Source: Microbacterium terregens (GTDB lineage: Bacteria > Actinomycetota > Actinomycetes > Actinomycetales > Microbacteriaceae). From it: DNA of 64,000 nucleotides. The DNA lies in contig NZ_BAAAWH010000001.1 in the NCBI RefSeq assembly GCF_039534975.1, forward strand, positions 1,178,001-1,242,000, in the 5' to 3' direction. Made by a program: the position numbers and the translations under genes. Under the pieces are notes generated by a model. The model saw nothing but the letters and a program-made list of their open reading frames with translations. It was not told the origin of the DNA and did not search any database. Numbering within the stretch: position 1 is the stretch's first letter; every line of letters starts with the position of its first letter. Below are positions 7,746 through 17,440 of this stretch, piece by piece.

Positions 7746-9650
7746 ATGCAGTTCCACCACCACGGCTATGTATCAGGCGATCCCCGCAGGAAGCCGGCCG
7801 CCGGCACCGGGATCGATCGGCCGGAAGAGGTGCCCGACGAGATCGACGTGCTCGTCGTCGGCGGCGGCCCGGCAGGCATGCTGCTGATGGCGCAGCTCGC
7901 CCAGTTCCCGAGCGTCGTCACGCGCCTGATCGAGCGACGCCCCGGTCGGCTCGAGATCGGTCAGGCGGACGGCATCCAGGCCCGCAGCGTCGAGACGTTC
8001 CAGGCGTTCGGCTTCGCCGAGCAGATCATCCAAGAGGCCTACCACCTCACCGTCATGAACTTCTGGACCCCCGACAAGGCCGACCCGGCCAAGATCGTCC
8101 GCACGCAACGCACCGTCGATGACGCACAGGGGATCAGCGAGTTCCCGCATCTCATCGTCAACCAGGCCCGCGTGCTGGACTACTTCGCCGAGGTGGCCGC
8201 CGATTCGCCGGCCCGCGTGACGCCCGACTACGGCCTGGAGTTCGTGACCCTCGAGGTCGCCGACGAGGGGGAGTACCCGGTCGCCGTGACCCTGCAGTAC
8301 ACCGACGGTCCACGCGCCGGCGAGCAGCGCGTCGTGCATGCGAAGTACGTCGTCGGCTGCGATGGCGCGCGCAGTCGCGTGCGCGACGCGATCGGCTGCA
8401 CGTACGTCGGCGAGGTCGCCCAGCATGCGTGGGGCGTCATGGACGTGCTCGCGGTCACGGATTTCCCCGATATCCGCTCCAAGTGCGCGATCCAGTCGCA
8501 GGCCGGCAGCATTCTGCACATCCCCCGCGAAGGCGGCTTCCTCTTCCGGATGTACGTCGACCTCGGCGAGGTGCCCGAAGGTGACAACGGCGCGGTGCGC
8601 CGGACGTCCCTCGAGTCGATCATCGCCAAGGCCAACGCCATCCTGAACCCCTACACGCTGGACGTGAAGGATGTCGCCTGGCACAGCGTCTACGAGGTCG
8701 GACACCGCGTCACCGACCGCTTCGATGACGTGGAGGCCGGCAGCGACCGCGAGCCGCACGTGTTCATCGCGGGCGACGCGTGCCACACGCACAGCGCCAA
8801 GGCGGGTCAGGGCATGAACGTCTCGATGCAGGACGGGTTCAACCTCGGCTGGAAGCTCGGACAGGTGCTCGAGGGTCGCAGCCCCGGGTCGGTGCTGAGC
8901 ACCTACTCGGCTGAGCGTCAGGTGATCGCCCAGAACCTCATCGACTTCGACAAGCAGTGGTCGAGCCTGATGGCCAAGAAGCCCGAGGAGTTCGACAGCC
9001 CCGAGGAGCTCGGCGACTTCTACGTCCGGACCGCGGAGTTCCCCGCCGGGTTCATGACGCAATACCCGCCGTCGCTGCTGATCGGCGAGGCGACCTTCCA
9101 GCACCTGGCCGAGGGCTTCCCGATCGGGAAGCGCTTCCGCTCCGCCCCGGTCATGCGCGTCGCCGACGCCGTGCCCATCCACCTCGGCCATCACGCCCGG
9201 GCCGACGGGCGGTGGCGCATCTACGCGTTCGCCCCGCAGACCCAGGCCGGCCAGAGATCCGCACTGGACGAGTGGGCGACGTGGCTCGCCGAGTCCACGG
9301 AGTCGCCTCTTGCGCGGTTCACTCCGGTCGGCGCCGACCGCGACAGCGTCTTCGACGTGAAGGTCATCTACCCGGTGCCTCACGACGAGGTCGCACTCGA
9401 GACCGTGCCGCAGGTGTTCCTGCCTCGGGTCGGCCCGTTCCAGCTGATCGACTACGAGAAGGTCTACGCCACCGATCCGGCGGACGAGATCTTCGACCTG
9501 CGCGGCATCGACCGCGGCGCAGGCGCCGTCGTCGTGGTGCGCCCCGACCAGTACGTGGCCACGGTGCTGCCGCTGACGGCCACCGAGGAACTCACCGAGT
9601 TCTTCGCCCGCTTCCTGCTGCCGCAGAGCGCACCGGCGCTCGCCGTCTGA
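7746..9650 (+). CDS. mobA: FAD-dependent aromatic hydroxylase, 3-hydroxybenzoate 4-monooxygenase-like
   Basis: 634-residue class A flavoprotein monooxygenase of the phenol 2-monooxygenase / 3-hydroxybenzoate 4-monooxygenase group. An N-terminal FAD-binding motif is DVLVVGGGPAGMLLMAQLA (about 35-53). The middle motif is YVVGCDGARSRVRDAIG. The second FAD motif is HVFIAGDACHTHSAKAGQGMN (about 338-358). A C-terminal thioredoxin-like domain, typical of this subgroup, ends the protein. The length matches MobA of Comamonas, and the expected product from 3-hydroxybenzoate would be protocatechuate. The ATG at 7746 follows GAGGAGG. Divergent from the IclR gene, which probably regulates it. Exact substrate specificity cannot be read from sequence; phenol-type substrates are an alternative. 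Confidence 0.8.
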   Translation: MQFHHHGYVSGDPRRKPAAGTGIDRPEEVPDEIDVLVVGGGPAGMLLMAQLAQFPSVVTRLIERRPGRLEIGQADGIQARSVETFQAFGFAEQIIQEAYHLTVMNFWTPDKADPAKIVRTQRTVDDAQGISEFPHLIVNQARVLDYFAEVAADSPARVTPDYGLEFVTLEVADEGEYPVAVTLQYTDGPRAGEQRVVHAKYVVGCDGARSRVRDAIGCTYVGEVAQHAWGVMDVLAVTDFPDIRSKCAIQSQAGSILHIPREGGFLFRMYVDLGEVPEGDNGAVRRTSLESIIAKANAILNPYTLDVKDVAWHSVYEVGHRVTDRFDDVEAGSDREPHVFIAGDACHTHSAKAGQGMNVSMQDGFNLGWKLGQVLEGRSPGSVLSTYSAERQVIAQNLIDFDKQWSSLMAKKPEEFDSPEELGDFYVRTAEFPAGFMTQYPPSLLIGEATFQHLAEGFPIGKRFRSAPVMRVADAVPIHLGHHARADGRWRIYAFAPQTQAGQRSALDEWATWLAESTESPLARFTPVGADRDSVFDVKVIYPVPHDEVALETVPQVFLPRVGPFQLIDYEKVYATDPADEIFDLRGIDRGAGAVVVVRPDQYVATVLPLTATEELTEFFARFLLPQSAPALAV

Positions 9651-9795
9651 CCGTCCGAGACGAACACCCGAGCGCGGAGGGGTGTACACCGCGTACATCG
9701 CCTGGCCGGGCGCAGGCAGCCAGACTGGGCGATGAGCCAACGAGAGGGGATGCCGCAGCACGAGCCGCGGCATCCCGAGAGAACGAGGAGCCCTT

Positions 9796-11268
9796 GTGAC
9801 TGACAACCGCGAGACCGAGCTGATGGAGCGCGTGCCGGACGGCCTGTTCATCGGGGGCGCGTGGCGCCCGGCGACGGATGAGAAGCGTCTGCCGGTCTTC
9901 GATCCGGCCACCGGGGAGATCGTCAAGCAGATCGCGGATGCCTCGCCGGCCGATGGCAAGGCTGCACTGGATGCCGCGGTCGAGGCGTTCCCGGCGTGGG
10001 CGGCGACGCCGCCGCGCGAGCGCGCCGAGCTGCTGCGTCGCGCGTTCGATCTGCTGCAGGAGCGCAAGGAGGATTTCGCGCTGCTGATGACGATCGAGAT
10101 GGGCAAGCCGCTGGCCGAGGCGCGCGGCGAGGTCGCCTACGGCGGTGAGTTCCTGCGCTGGTTCAGCGAGGAGACCGCGCGCGTGCAGGGCCGGTACGGT
10201 CCGAACCCGGAGGGCACGGGTCGCATGATCGTCTCGCAGCACCCTGTCGGCCCGTGCTACCTGATCACCCCGTGGAACTTCCCGCTCGCGATGGCCACCC
10301 GCAAGGTCGCCCCCGCACTGGCGGCCGGCTGCACCGTGGTGATCAAGCCCGCCGCGCTCACTCCGCTGACGACCCTGTACTTCGCGAAGGTGCTCGAGGA
10401 TGCCGGGCTGCCCGCCGGTGTGGTGAACGTGATCACCACGACGCAGACCGGCGCCGTGTCCGAGCCCATCATCCGCGACCCGCGGTTGCGCAAACTGTCG
10501 TTCACCGGCTCGACGCCGGTGGGTCAGGCCCTGCTCAAGCAGGCCGCGGACGGCGTCCTGCGCACCTCCATGGAGCTCGGCGGCAACGCCCCGTTCGTGA
10601 TCTTCGAGGACGCCGACCTCGACAAGGCGGTGGACGGCGCGATCGCGGCGAAGTTCCGCAACATCGGGCAGGCGTGCACCGCCGCGAACCGGTTCATCGT
10701 GCACCGCTCGGTCGCCGACGCGTTCGCGCAGCGGGTCACCGAGCGCGTGCAGGGCTTCGCGATCGGCCGCGGCACCGAGGACGGTGTCACGATCGGCCCG
10801 CTGATCGATGACCGTGCGGTCGCGAAGGCCGCGCAACTGGTCGGCGACGCGGTGCAGCGCGGCGCGACGGTGCGCACCGGCGGCAACGCGATCGACGGAC
10901 CGGGCACCTTCTACGAACCCACTGTCATCACCGACGTGCAGCCGGGCAGTGAGATCCTCCGCGAGGAGATCTTCGGGCCCGTTCTGGCGATCGTGCCGTT
11001 CGACACCGAGGACGAGGCCGTGCGCCTTGCCAACGACACCGAGTACGGACTCGTCTCTTACGTCTTCACCGATAACCTCGCCCGCGGGCAGCGCATGATC
11101 GAGCGGCTCGAAACCGGGATGATGGGCCTGAACATGGGCGTCGTCTCCAACGCCGCCGCCCCCTTCGGCGGCTGGAAGATGTCCGGCCTGGGCCGCGAAG
11201 GCGGTGCCGAGGGCATCCACGAATACCTTCAGACCAAATACACCCTCACCGCCAACCCGTACGGGTGA
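9796..11268 (+). CDS. gabD: NAD(P)-dependent succinate-semialdehyde dehydrogenase
   Basis: 490-residue aldehyde dehydrogenase oxidising succinate semialdehyde, or a similar short semialdehyde, to succinate. The GabD-type N-terminus (DGLFIGGAWRPATDEKRLPV) is followed by the nucleotide-binding segment YLITPWNFPLAMATRKVAPAL, the catalytic Glu in SMELGGNAPFVIF (about 256-268) and the catalytic Cys in NIGQACTAANRF (about 290). The GTG start at 9796 follows GAGGAG. The 145-base gap after the hydroxylase contains a perfect 10-bp palindrome GGTGTACACC (9681-9690), so the gene may have its own control. In the context of aromatic and hydroxyphenylacetate breakdown it would supply succinate to the TCA cycle; a role in GABA metabolism cannot be excluded. 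Confidence 0.88.
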   Translation: MTDNRETELMERVPDGLFIGGAWRPATDEKRLPVFDPATGEIVKQIADASPADGKAALDAAVEAFPAWAATPPRERAELLRRAFDLLQERKEDFALLMTIEMGKPLAEARGEVAYGGEFLRWFSEETARVQGRYGPNPEGTGRMIVSQHPVGPCYLITPWNFPLAMATRKVAPALAAGCTVVIKPAALTPLTTLYFAKVLEDAGLPAGVVNVITTTQTGAVSEPIIRDPRLRKLSFTGSTPVGQALLKQAADGVLRTSMELGGNAPFVIFEDADLDKAVDGAIAAKFRNIGQACTAANRFIVHRSVADAFAQRVTERVQGFAIGRGTEDGVTIGPLIDDRAVAKAAQLVGDAVQRGATVRTGGNAIDGPGTFYEPTVITDVQPGSEILREEIFGPVLAIVPFDTEDEAVRLANDTEYGLVSYVFTDNLARGQRMIERLETGMMGLNMGVVSNAAAPFGGWKMSGLGREGGAEGIHEYLQTKYTLTANPYG

Positions 11269-11320
11269 CGCGACGGTAACGCGGACGTATCCCGTCCGCG
11301 GGCCGCGGCAGAATACGAAG

Positions 11321-12400
11321 GTGAACAGCTCCCGGATCATCGAGCGGCGGCTGCGCTCGCATCGCCTCACCGCGCCCGCGCCGAGCATCGCCGCGGCCGC
11401 CGAGCACATGCTCGCGACGCAGGGCCAGGAGTTCTGGGGCGGTCGCTGGGCACTCGCGTCGCGGACGAAAGGTGCGTCCACCGTCCGGGACGTGGATGCG
11501 GCCTTCGACCGCGGCGAGATCGTGCGGTCGTGGACGATGCGCGGGACCATCCACGTCATCCCCGCGCGTGATCTCGGCTGGGTGCTCTCGGTCACCGCCG
11601 AGCGGCAGCGCAACGCGGCCGCGGCCGTGCACCGCGCCGAGGGGATCGACGCCGACGAGCTGGCGAAGGCCGAGCGACTCGCCCTCACCGCCCTCCGCGG
11701 CGGCAACCGGCTTTCCCGCAAAGAGCTGTTCGCCGTCCTGGAGGGCGGCGGCGTCAGCACCGCGTCGCAGCGCGGCTACCACCTTCTGGTCGCCCTGTCC
11801 CTGCGCGGCCTCGTCTGCCAGGGCCCGGTCGTGCCGCGTCCCGCCGGTCCGACGCGTGAGCAGTACATCGTCCGCACCGACGAATGGGTGACGGATGCCG
11901 CGTCCCCGGCTGATCCGCTCGCCGAACTGTTCGTCCGCTACATCACCTCGCACGGCCCTGCGGGGGCACGGGACTTCGCGTGGTGGTCCGGACTGCCGCT
12001 GGGAGTCGCGCGGGCCGCCGCCGAAGCGGCATCCGATCGGATCTCGATCGCGTCGGACGATCGCGAACCGACCTACGTCGCCGCGGGCAAGGCGCCGCGG
12101 CGCAGCGCGGCCGCGCACGAGGTCCTCGCGCTCCCGCCGTATGAGGAGTACTACATCTCGTACGCCGACCGCACATCGGTGTGCGCGTCCGAGTTCCTCG
12201 CCCACATCGGCCCTGCCATCAACGGCATCGTGCGGCCGACCATCGTCGCGCGCGGGCAGGTCGTCGGCGTCTGGACCCACTCGCTCGCGCTCGGCCGCCA
12301 CACGGATTCTCCGGTTCCGGAACTGTTCGCGCCCGGCGCGGCGACGGATGCCGAGATCGGGGCGGCCCTGGATCGATATCGGGCCTTCATCACCGCGTGA
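11321..12400 (+). CDS. winged-helix DNA-binding protein, HTH_42/AlkZ family
   Basis: 359-residue protein related to the winged-helix DNA glycosylase superfamily (HTH_42; YcaQ/AlkZ). The family fold is visible in RLRSHRLTAPAP, the RSWTMRGTIHVIPARDLGWVL segment, the ALPPYEEYYISYADRT motif and the C-terminal GVWTHSL. The Gln-x-Gln catalytic motif of AlkZ-type interstrand-crosslink glycosylases is not evident: the corresponding stretch reads WALASRTKG. It may therefore act as a divergent glycosylase or only as a DNA-binding protein. The GTG at 11321 is preceded by GAAGG at very close range. It follows gabD by 52 bases and precedes the DUF4436 gene by 24 bases, so co-transcription with either is possible. 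Confidence 0.75.
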   Translation: MNSSRIIERRLRSHRLTAPAPSIAAAAEHMLATQGQEFWGGRWALASRTKGASTVRDVDAAFDRGEIVRSWTMRGTIHVIPARDLGWVLSVTAERQRNAAAAVHRAEGIDADELAKAERLALTALRGGNRLSRKELFAVLEGGGVSTASQRGYHLLVALSLRGLVCQGPVVPRPAGPTREQYIVRTDEWVTDAASPADPLAELFVRYITSHGPAGARDFAWWSGLPLGVARAAAEAASDRISIASDDREPTYVAAGKAPRRSAAAHEVLALPPYEEYYISYADRTSVCASEFLAHIGPAINGIVRPTIVARGQVVGVWTHSLALGRHTDSPVPELFAPGAATDAEIGAALDRYRAFITA

Positions 12401-12424
12401 GCCGCCCCGTGCCACACTGTCCCC

Positions 12425-13402
12425 GTGACGCCTGATCCGCCGTCGACGAAACCGCCGCGCCGCAGCCGCGGGCTGATCTTCGGGCTCGTGGCGGTCCTGA
12501 TCGTGTACGTGGCCGTCGTCGCGCTGTATGCGGTCAACGACCGGTTCGCCACCATCCAGGGGTGCACCGAGGAGCCTCCCTCCGATGCGGTGCTGCTGTC
12601 TCTGCGCCCGGAGGCCGTGGACGCGCCCGCCGACCGGCTCGTCGCAAACCTCAGCGTCGTGTCGTTCGGTCCCGTGGGAACGGCGGACACCGGGCTGCTC
12701 AGCGACCCGCTGACGGTGGTGGTCACCGACAACGACGGCCCCCGCGCGCTCACCTTCGCCGCGGACGAGATCCCGTCGCCGCAATCGCTGCGGCTCATCA
12801 CGGACGGGTACATCGAACGATGGCCGTTCGACACGCACAGCGTGGATGTCGCGTTCCTGTCGCTGCAGACCGTCGACGGCGAGCCGAGCGCGGTGACCAC
12901 GGTGCTGTGCGGATCGGCACACGTGCCCGGCTGGACCTTCTCATCGGAGGCGATCGGCGGCACCGAGGAACTCGTCATCGACGGCGAGCCGGTGTCCCAG
13001 GTGCGGATCACCGCGGCGCGATCGGTGGCGACGGTCGCGTTCGGGGTGGTCCTCCTGGCCCTGATGACCGTTCTGCCGGTGCTCGCGCTGACCGTGGCGA
13101 TCGTCGCGTACCGCGGCAGCCACAAGGTCGAGGCGACCCTGATGAGCTGGATGGCCGCGATGCTGTTCGCCATCATCCCCCTGCGGACCTTTCTGCCGGG
13201 GTCGCCGCCGATCGGTTCGTGGGTGGACTATCTCGTGGTGCTGTGGGTGGTGGCCGGACTCGTGCTGGCGCTGGTCATCTACGTCCGCGCCTGGCTGCGG
13301 TGGAGCCCGCCGGGCGGGCGTGCCACCGGTGAAGCCGACGGCGTCGTGCCCGTCGGTGCTGCGGGCGCGGCATCCGTCACCCCTGAGGTCGCCGCAGACT
13401 GA
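12425..13402 (+). CDS. DUF4436-family membrane protein
   Basis: 325-residue membrane protein of unknown function, recognisable as DUF4436. An N-terminal transmembrane segment (GLIFGLVAVLIVYVAVVALYAV in part, residues 15-37) is followed by a long extracytoplasmic beta-rich domain (about 40-205). That domain contains RLITDGYIERWPFDTHSVDV, resembling the PFD-type motif of these proteins. Three C-terminal membrane segments (about 210-290) and a low-complexity Ala/Val/Gly tail follow. The GTG at 12425 is the first sensible start after the upstream stop at 12400. It converges with the RamB-type gene, whose stop is 2 bases away. The sequence gives no specific biochemical role. Confidence 0.75.
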   Translation: MTPDPPSTKPPRRSRGLIFGLVAVLIVYVAVVALYAVNDRFATIQGCTEEPPSDAVLLSLRPEAVDAPADRLVANLSVVSFGPVGTADTGLLSDPLTVVVTDNDGPRALTFAADEIPSPQSLRLITDGYIERWPFDTHSVDVAFLSLQTVDGEPSAVTTVLCGSAHVPGWTFSSEAIGGTEELVIDGEPVSQVRITAARSVATVAFGVVLLALMTVLPVLALTVAIVAYRGSHKVEATLMSWMAAMLFAIIPLRTFLPGSPPIGSWVDYLVVLWVVAGLVLALVIYVRAWLRWSPPGGRATGEADGVVPVGAAGAASVTPEVAAD

Positions 13403-13404
13403 CC

Positions 13405-14847
13405 TCAGCCCTGCGCGTGCCGGTCCAGGAACGTGTAGACCTCGTTGTCATCCACCCCGGGGAACGCGCCGCGGGGCAACGGGGAGAACATCTGCATGTG
13501 CACGCGAGCGCTCGGCCAGGCTTTGCCCTGCCAGCGCGCGGTGAGATCGGCCGGGGGTCGTCGGCAGCACGATTCGTCGGGGCACGTCGAGGTCGCCCGC
13601 TTCTGCGTCTCGCGCCCGCGGAACCACTTCGCGTCGTCGAACGGGACGCCGACGGTGATCGAGAACTCCCCGTCGGAGGTCGATCCGGTCTGGGTCGAGC
13701 ACCAGAACGTCCCCGCCGGGGTATCGGTGTACTGGTAGTGCTCGGTCGTGCGGTTGTGCTCCGAGAAGGCTGCGCGGGCCGACCATCTGCGGCAGACGAT
13801 CTGTCCCTCGATGGACCCGGTCACATCGTGGGGGAGCGGCAGGTCGTCGTTCTCGTACACACGCGAGATCGCACCCGAACCGTCGGCGCGGAGGAAATGC
13901 AGGGGGATGCCGAGATGCCGGGTGAGCAGGTTCGTCAGACGCATCCCGGCGGCTTCGTGGGTGACGCCGAACGCGTCGCGGAAGTCCTCGACGGCGAGGT
14001 TGCGATCCTTCTTGGCCTGCGAGAGGAAGGCGACGGACGCGGTCTCGGGCATGAGCGCGCACGCTGCGAAGTAGTTGATCTCCAGGCGCTGCTCGAGGAA
14101 ATCGGCGTAATCGGTGGGGCGCTGATGCCCGAGGAGCCGGTGCGCCATCGCTTGCAGTGCCATCGACCGAAGTCCGTGGCCACCCGGGATCGACGCGGGC
14201 GGCAGATAGATGCGACCGTGCTCGAGGTCGGTGACCGAACGGGCCGAGTGCGGGAGGTCGTTGACGTAGAGAAGCTCGAAGCCGAGCTGCTCGGCCATGA
14301 TGCTCACCGTGCGGTGGGTGAGGGCGCCGGACACATGTCCCGCGGCCTTGAGCTGCTTCTCCGCGAGCTGTTCGATCTCGGGCAGGTAGTTGTCGCCCTC
14401 GCGCATCCGCAGCCGCAGTTCGGTATTGGCGCGGCGGGCTTCCTCGGGTGTGGCGATGGCCTCGCGCTCGCGACGCTGCAGCTCGCGGTGCAGACCGAGA
14501 ATCGACTCGATCGTCTCATCCGGGATGCCCTTGGTCACCTTCACGGCCGGAATGCCCAACTGGCGGAAGATCGAGCTGGATTGCGCGCGTGCCAGCTCGA
14601 TCTCCAGCGCTGCGCGGCGGTTCGGGGGCTCGGTGGAGAGAAGGTCGGTCACCTCGACGCCCGTCGCCGTCGCGATCGCCTGAAGAAGCGACAATTTCGG
14701 TTCGCGTTTGCCGTTCTCGATCAGGCTCAGCTGGCTGCCCGCGACCCCGACCAGCTCGCCCAGCTCGTCCAGCGTCAGGTGCTGCGAGACGCGCTGGTGC
14801 CGGATGCGGTGGCCCAGCGTGGACAGTTCCAGAGAGGTGGGGGCCAT
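13405..14847 (-). CDS. ramB: RamB-type XRE/ImmA-like regulator (short-chain fatty acid regulator family)
   Basis: 480-residue transcription factor. The N-terminal XRE helix-turn-helix is LGHRIRHQRVSQHLTLDELGELVGVAGSQLSLIENGKREPKL (spread over residues 11-52). An IrrE/ImmA-like central region follows (SMALQAMAHRLLGHQ in place of a full metallopeptidase motif), then the DUF2083/ScfR C-terminal domain with several Cys (VCRRWSARAAFSEHN, CPDESCCRRPP). RamB of Corynebacterium and PrpR of mycobacteria share this layout and control acetate and propionate metabolism. Length agrees closely with RamB. The ATG at 14847 opens directly on the HTH. It is divergent from pckG, which fits a role in switching gluconeogenesis. 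The leader shows palindromic and direct repeats suggestive of autoregulation. Confidence 0.85.
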   Translation of the reverse strand: MAPTSLELSTLGHRIRHQRVSQHLTLDELGELVGVAGSQLSLIENGKREPKLSLLQAIATATGVEVTDLLSTEPPNRRAALEIELARAQSSSIFRQLGIPAVKVTKGIPDETIESILGLHRELQRREREAIATPEEARRANTELRLRMREGDNYLPEIEQLAEKQLKAAGHVSGALTHRTVSIMAEQLGFELLYVNDLPHSARSVTDLEHGRIYLPPASIPGGHGLRSMALQAMAHRLLGHQRPTDYADFLEQRLEINYFAACALMPETASVAFLSQAKKDRNLAVEDFRDAFGVTHEAAGMRLTNLLTRHLGIPLHFLRADGSGAISRVYENDDLPLPHDVTGSIEGQIVCRRWSARAAFSEHNRTTEHYQYTDTPAGTFWCSTQTGSTSDGEFSITVGVPFDDAKWFRGRETQKRATSTCPDESCCRRPPADLTARWQGKAWPSARVHMQMFSPLPRGAFPGVDDNEVYTFLDRHAQG

Positions 14848-14883
14848 TCCTTGATGATACTGAAAGAATGGCCATTCTTGATC
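14842..14883. promoter_or_regulatory. palindrome and direct repeats in the ramB-pckG intergenic region
   Basis: A perfect 16-bp palindrome AAGAATGGCCATTCTT lies at 14864-14879. Its half GGCCATTC-TTGAT recurs as GGCCATTCCTTGAT at 14842-14855, spanning the ramB start codon, so the two copies form direct repeats 28 bases apart. It lies between ramB and pckG and is a plausible binding site of the RamB-type protein, although it does not match the TTTGCAAA-like corynebacterial motif. Confidence 0.55.
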
Positions 14884-14962
14884 TGCATAAGAGCTGAAAC
14901 TCCTAGGGATACCTCGCATAGTAGAGGAAGAGCACCGATCTGACGATCGAAGAGGAGTAACC

Positions 14963-16846
14963 ATGGCACTGGCCGACATCTTCACCCGCCCCGCGCCGCG
15001 CACCGCACGCGGACCTGCCCCGGTGAGCGCGGAGTTCGGCAAGCGGCCCGAGATCGCGGGCGCCGGCATGGCCGACCTCATCGCCTGGGTCGACCAGATC
15101 GCCGCGCTGACCCAGCCCGACAGCATCCACTGGGTAGATGGTTCGCGTGCCGAGAACGACGCCCTGCTGCGCGAGATGGTCGACGAGGGCAAGATCATCA
15201 AGCTGAACCCCGAGTGGCGTCCCGGCTCGTACCTCGCCCGTTCGCACCCGAGCGATGTCGCCCGCACCGAAGGCCGCACGTTCATCGCGTCCGAGCGCGA
15301 AGAGGACGCCGGCCCCACCAACAACTGGATCCAGCCCGCCGAGATCCGCGACACGTTGCGGGGCATCTTCGCCGGCAGCATGCGCGGACGCACCATGTAC
15401 GTCGTCCCGTTCTCGATGGGCCCCGTCGGCGGTCCGCTCTCGCACATCGGCGTGCAGGTCACCGACAGCGCCTACGCGGTGACCTCCATCGGCATCATGA
15501 CCCGCGTCGGCACCGACGTCCTCCACCAGATCGCGAAGGGCAAGCACTGGGTCAAGACGGTCCACTCCGTCGGCGCCCCGCTTGCGCCGGGTGAGCAGGA
15601 CGTTGCGTGGCCCTGCAACGACGAGAAGTACATCGTCCACTTCCCCGAGACCCTCGAAGTCTGGTCGTACGGGTCCGGGTACGGCGGCAACGCCATCCTC
15701 GCGAAGAAGTGCTTCGCGCTGCGGATCGCGTCCGTCATCGGCCGCGACGAGGGCTGGCTCGCGGAGCACATGCTCCTCATCCGCGTCATCGACCCCGCCG
15801 GGCGGGCTTACCACGTCGCTGCGGCGTTCCCGTCCGCGTGCGGCAAGACCAACCTCGCGATGCTGCGCCCGACGATCCCCGGTTGGCGCGTCGAGACCCT
15901 CGGCGACGACATCGCCTGGCTGCGCCCCGGCGAGGACGGACGTCTGTGGGCGATCAACCCCGAGTCCGGGTTCTTCGGCGTCGCGCCCGGAACCGGCGAG
16001 TCGACCAATGTCACGGCGGTCGAGACGCTGTGGGGCAACACCATCTTCACGAACGTCGCGCTGCGCCCCGATGGTGATGTCTGGTGGGAAGGGCTCACGG
16101 ACGAGCCGCCCGCACAGCTCACCGACTGGGAAGGCAACGCGTGGACCCCGGATTCCGGACGCCCCGCGGCGCATCCGAACTCCCGCTTCACCGTGGGCGC
16201 GGGTCAGTGCCCGCAGATCGCCGCTGACTGGGAGACCCCGGAGGGTGTCCCGCTCGACGCGATCCTGTTCGGCGGCCGTCGGGCGACGAACATTCCGCTG
16301 GTGGTCGAGGCCACCGACTGGACTCACGGCGTGTTCATGGGCTCGAACATCTCCTCTGAGCGCACCGCCGCCGCCGAGGGGACCGTCGGCGAGCTGCGCC
16401 GCGACCCGTTCGCCATGCTGCCCTTCTGCGGCTACAACATGGCCGACTACTTCGGGCACTGGCTGAAGGTCGGCCAGAAGCTGCGGTTCGACCGCGCGCC
16501 CCGGATCTTCCAGGTCAACTGGTTCCGCAAGGGCTCGGACGGTCGTTTCCTGTGGCCCGGCTTCGGCGACAACTCGCGTGTCATCGACTGGATCATCCGT
16601 CGCATCGACGGTTCCGTTTCCGCGGTCGACAGCCCCATCGGGCGCCTGCCGCGCACCGAGGACCTGAACCTCGACGGCATCGACGTGCCCCAGGAGGACC
16701 TCGAAGCGCTGTTCGCGATCGACCCCGCCTCGTGGCTGCGCGAGGCCGACCTGACCGAGGAGTTCTACGGCACCTTCGGCGGTCGCATCCCCGCACCGCT
16801 GCAGGCCGAGCTGTCCGCACTGCGGTACCGCCTGCAGCGCGCCTGA
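14963..16846 (+). CDS. pckG: phosphoenolpyruvate carboxykinase (GTP)
   Basis: 627-residue cytosolic GTP-dependent PEP carboxykinase, converting oxaloacetate and GTP to PEP, CO2 and GDP in gluconeogenesis. The kinase P-loop [13 protein letters not shown] is at about 289-301. The Mn/oxaloacetate region [20 protein letters not shown] is near 236-255, and the guanine-binding region [15 protein letters not shown] and [19 protein letters not shown] follow. Length matches actinobacterial GTP enzymes (about 600-620). The ATG at 14963 has AGAGGAG at good spacing. Divergent from the RamB-type regulator, and followed by a palindromic repeat array instead of a simple terminator. Confidence 0.97.
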   Translation: MALADIFTRPAPRTARGPAPVSAEFGKRPEIAGAGMADLIAWVDQIAALTQPDSIHWVDGSRAENDALLREMVDEGKIIKLNPEWRPGSYLARSHPSDVARTEGRTFIASEREEDAGPTNNWIQPAEIRDTLRGIFAGSMRGRTMYVVPFSMGPVGGPLSHIGVQVTDSAYAVTSIGIMTRVGTDVLHQIAKGKHWVKTVHSVGAPLAPGEQDVAWPCNDEKYIVHFPETLEVWSYGSGYGGNAILAKKCFALRIASVIGRDEGWLAEHMLLIRVIDPAGRAYHVAAAFPSACGKTNLAMLRPTIPGWRVETLGDDIAWLRPGEDGRLWAINPESGFFGVAPGTGESTNVTAVETLWGNTIFTNVALRPDGDVWWEGLTDEPPAQLTDWEGNAWTPDSGRPAAHPNSRFTVGAGQCPQIAADWETPEGVPLDAILFGGRRATNIPLVVEATDWTHGVFMGSNISSERTAAAEGTVGELRRDPFAMLPFCGYNMADYFGHWLKVGQKLRFDRAPRIFQVNWFRKGSDGRFLWPGFGDNSRVIDWIIRRIDGSVSAVDSPIGRLPRTEDLNLDGIDVPQEDLEALFAIDPASWLREADLTEEFYGTFGGRIPAPLQAELSALRYRLQRA

Positions 16847-16918
16847 TCCTTTCGCGCCCGCGGTTGCGGGTACCCCGGGGGTGCGATTCCCTGGATTGCG
16901 GGAACCCCTTGGGCTCCC

Positions 16919-17389
16919 CTGTCGCAAACGGTCGCACCGCCCGGCGTGTCGTGACAGGCGAGCGGCCGGGGTTGCGGGTGCCTTGGGTTGCGGGAACCCC
17001 TTCAGGTCCCCTGTCGCAAACTGTCGCGTCGCCCGGCGTGTTGTGACAGGCGAGCGGCCGGGGTCGCGGGCCCCTTGGGTTCCGCTGTCGCGAACGGTCG
17101 CGTCGCCCGGCGTGTTGTGACAGCCGAGCGGCCGGGGTTGCGGGTGCCCTTGGGGTTGCGGGTGCCTTGGGTTCCGCAGTCGCGAACTGTCGCGTCACCG
17201 AGCGTGTTGTGACAGCCGAGCGGCCGGGGTTGCGGGGGCCCCTGGGGTTGCGGGTGCCTTGGGTTCCGCAGTCGCGAACGGTCGCGCCGCCCGGCGTGTA
17301 GCGACAGGCGAGCGGCCGGGGTCACGGGCCCTTTTGGTTCGGCTGTCGCAAACTGTCGCGTCACCGGGCGTGTTGTGACAGGCGAGCGA
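16919..17389 (+). repeat. six-copy array of a 47-bp palindromic element
   Basis: This fills most of the 594-base gap between convergent pckG and the ABC exporter. Six copies of a 47-bp core start at 16919, 17011, 17085, 17177, 17269 and 17343. Each opens with CTGTCGCAAAC (or CAGTCGCGAAC) and closes with GTGTTGTGACAGGCGAGCGG or a close variant. The ends pair (CTGTCGCAA with TTGTGACAG), so each core can form a hairpin. Periods are 92, 74, 92, 92 and 74 bases. The 18-base difference comes from an extra copy of a TTGCGGGTGCC-like segment in the longer spacers. A single fuller copy is at 33629-33681. No gene is visible in the gap; weakly open frames there only translate the repeats. Confidence 0.9.
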
Positions 17390-17440
17390 AGGGGTGCTCG
17401 GGAGCGAAGGGCGATTCGGAGCGGAAGAGGAGCCGGGGCG

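Noticed and set aside
16919..17389. Possible CRISPR array because of regularly spaced repeats
   Set aside because: The 47-bp repeats differ between copies, the spacers are similar to each other instead of unique, and no cas gene is in the window.
16850..17440. Several short open frames translating the palindrome array on both strands
   Set aside because: They encode the same repeated peptide pieces and have no ribosome sites; they only reflect the repeat period.
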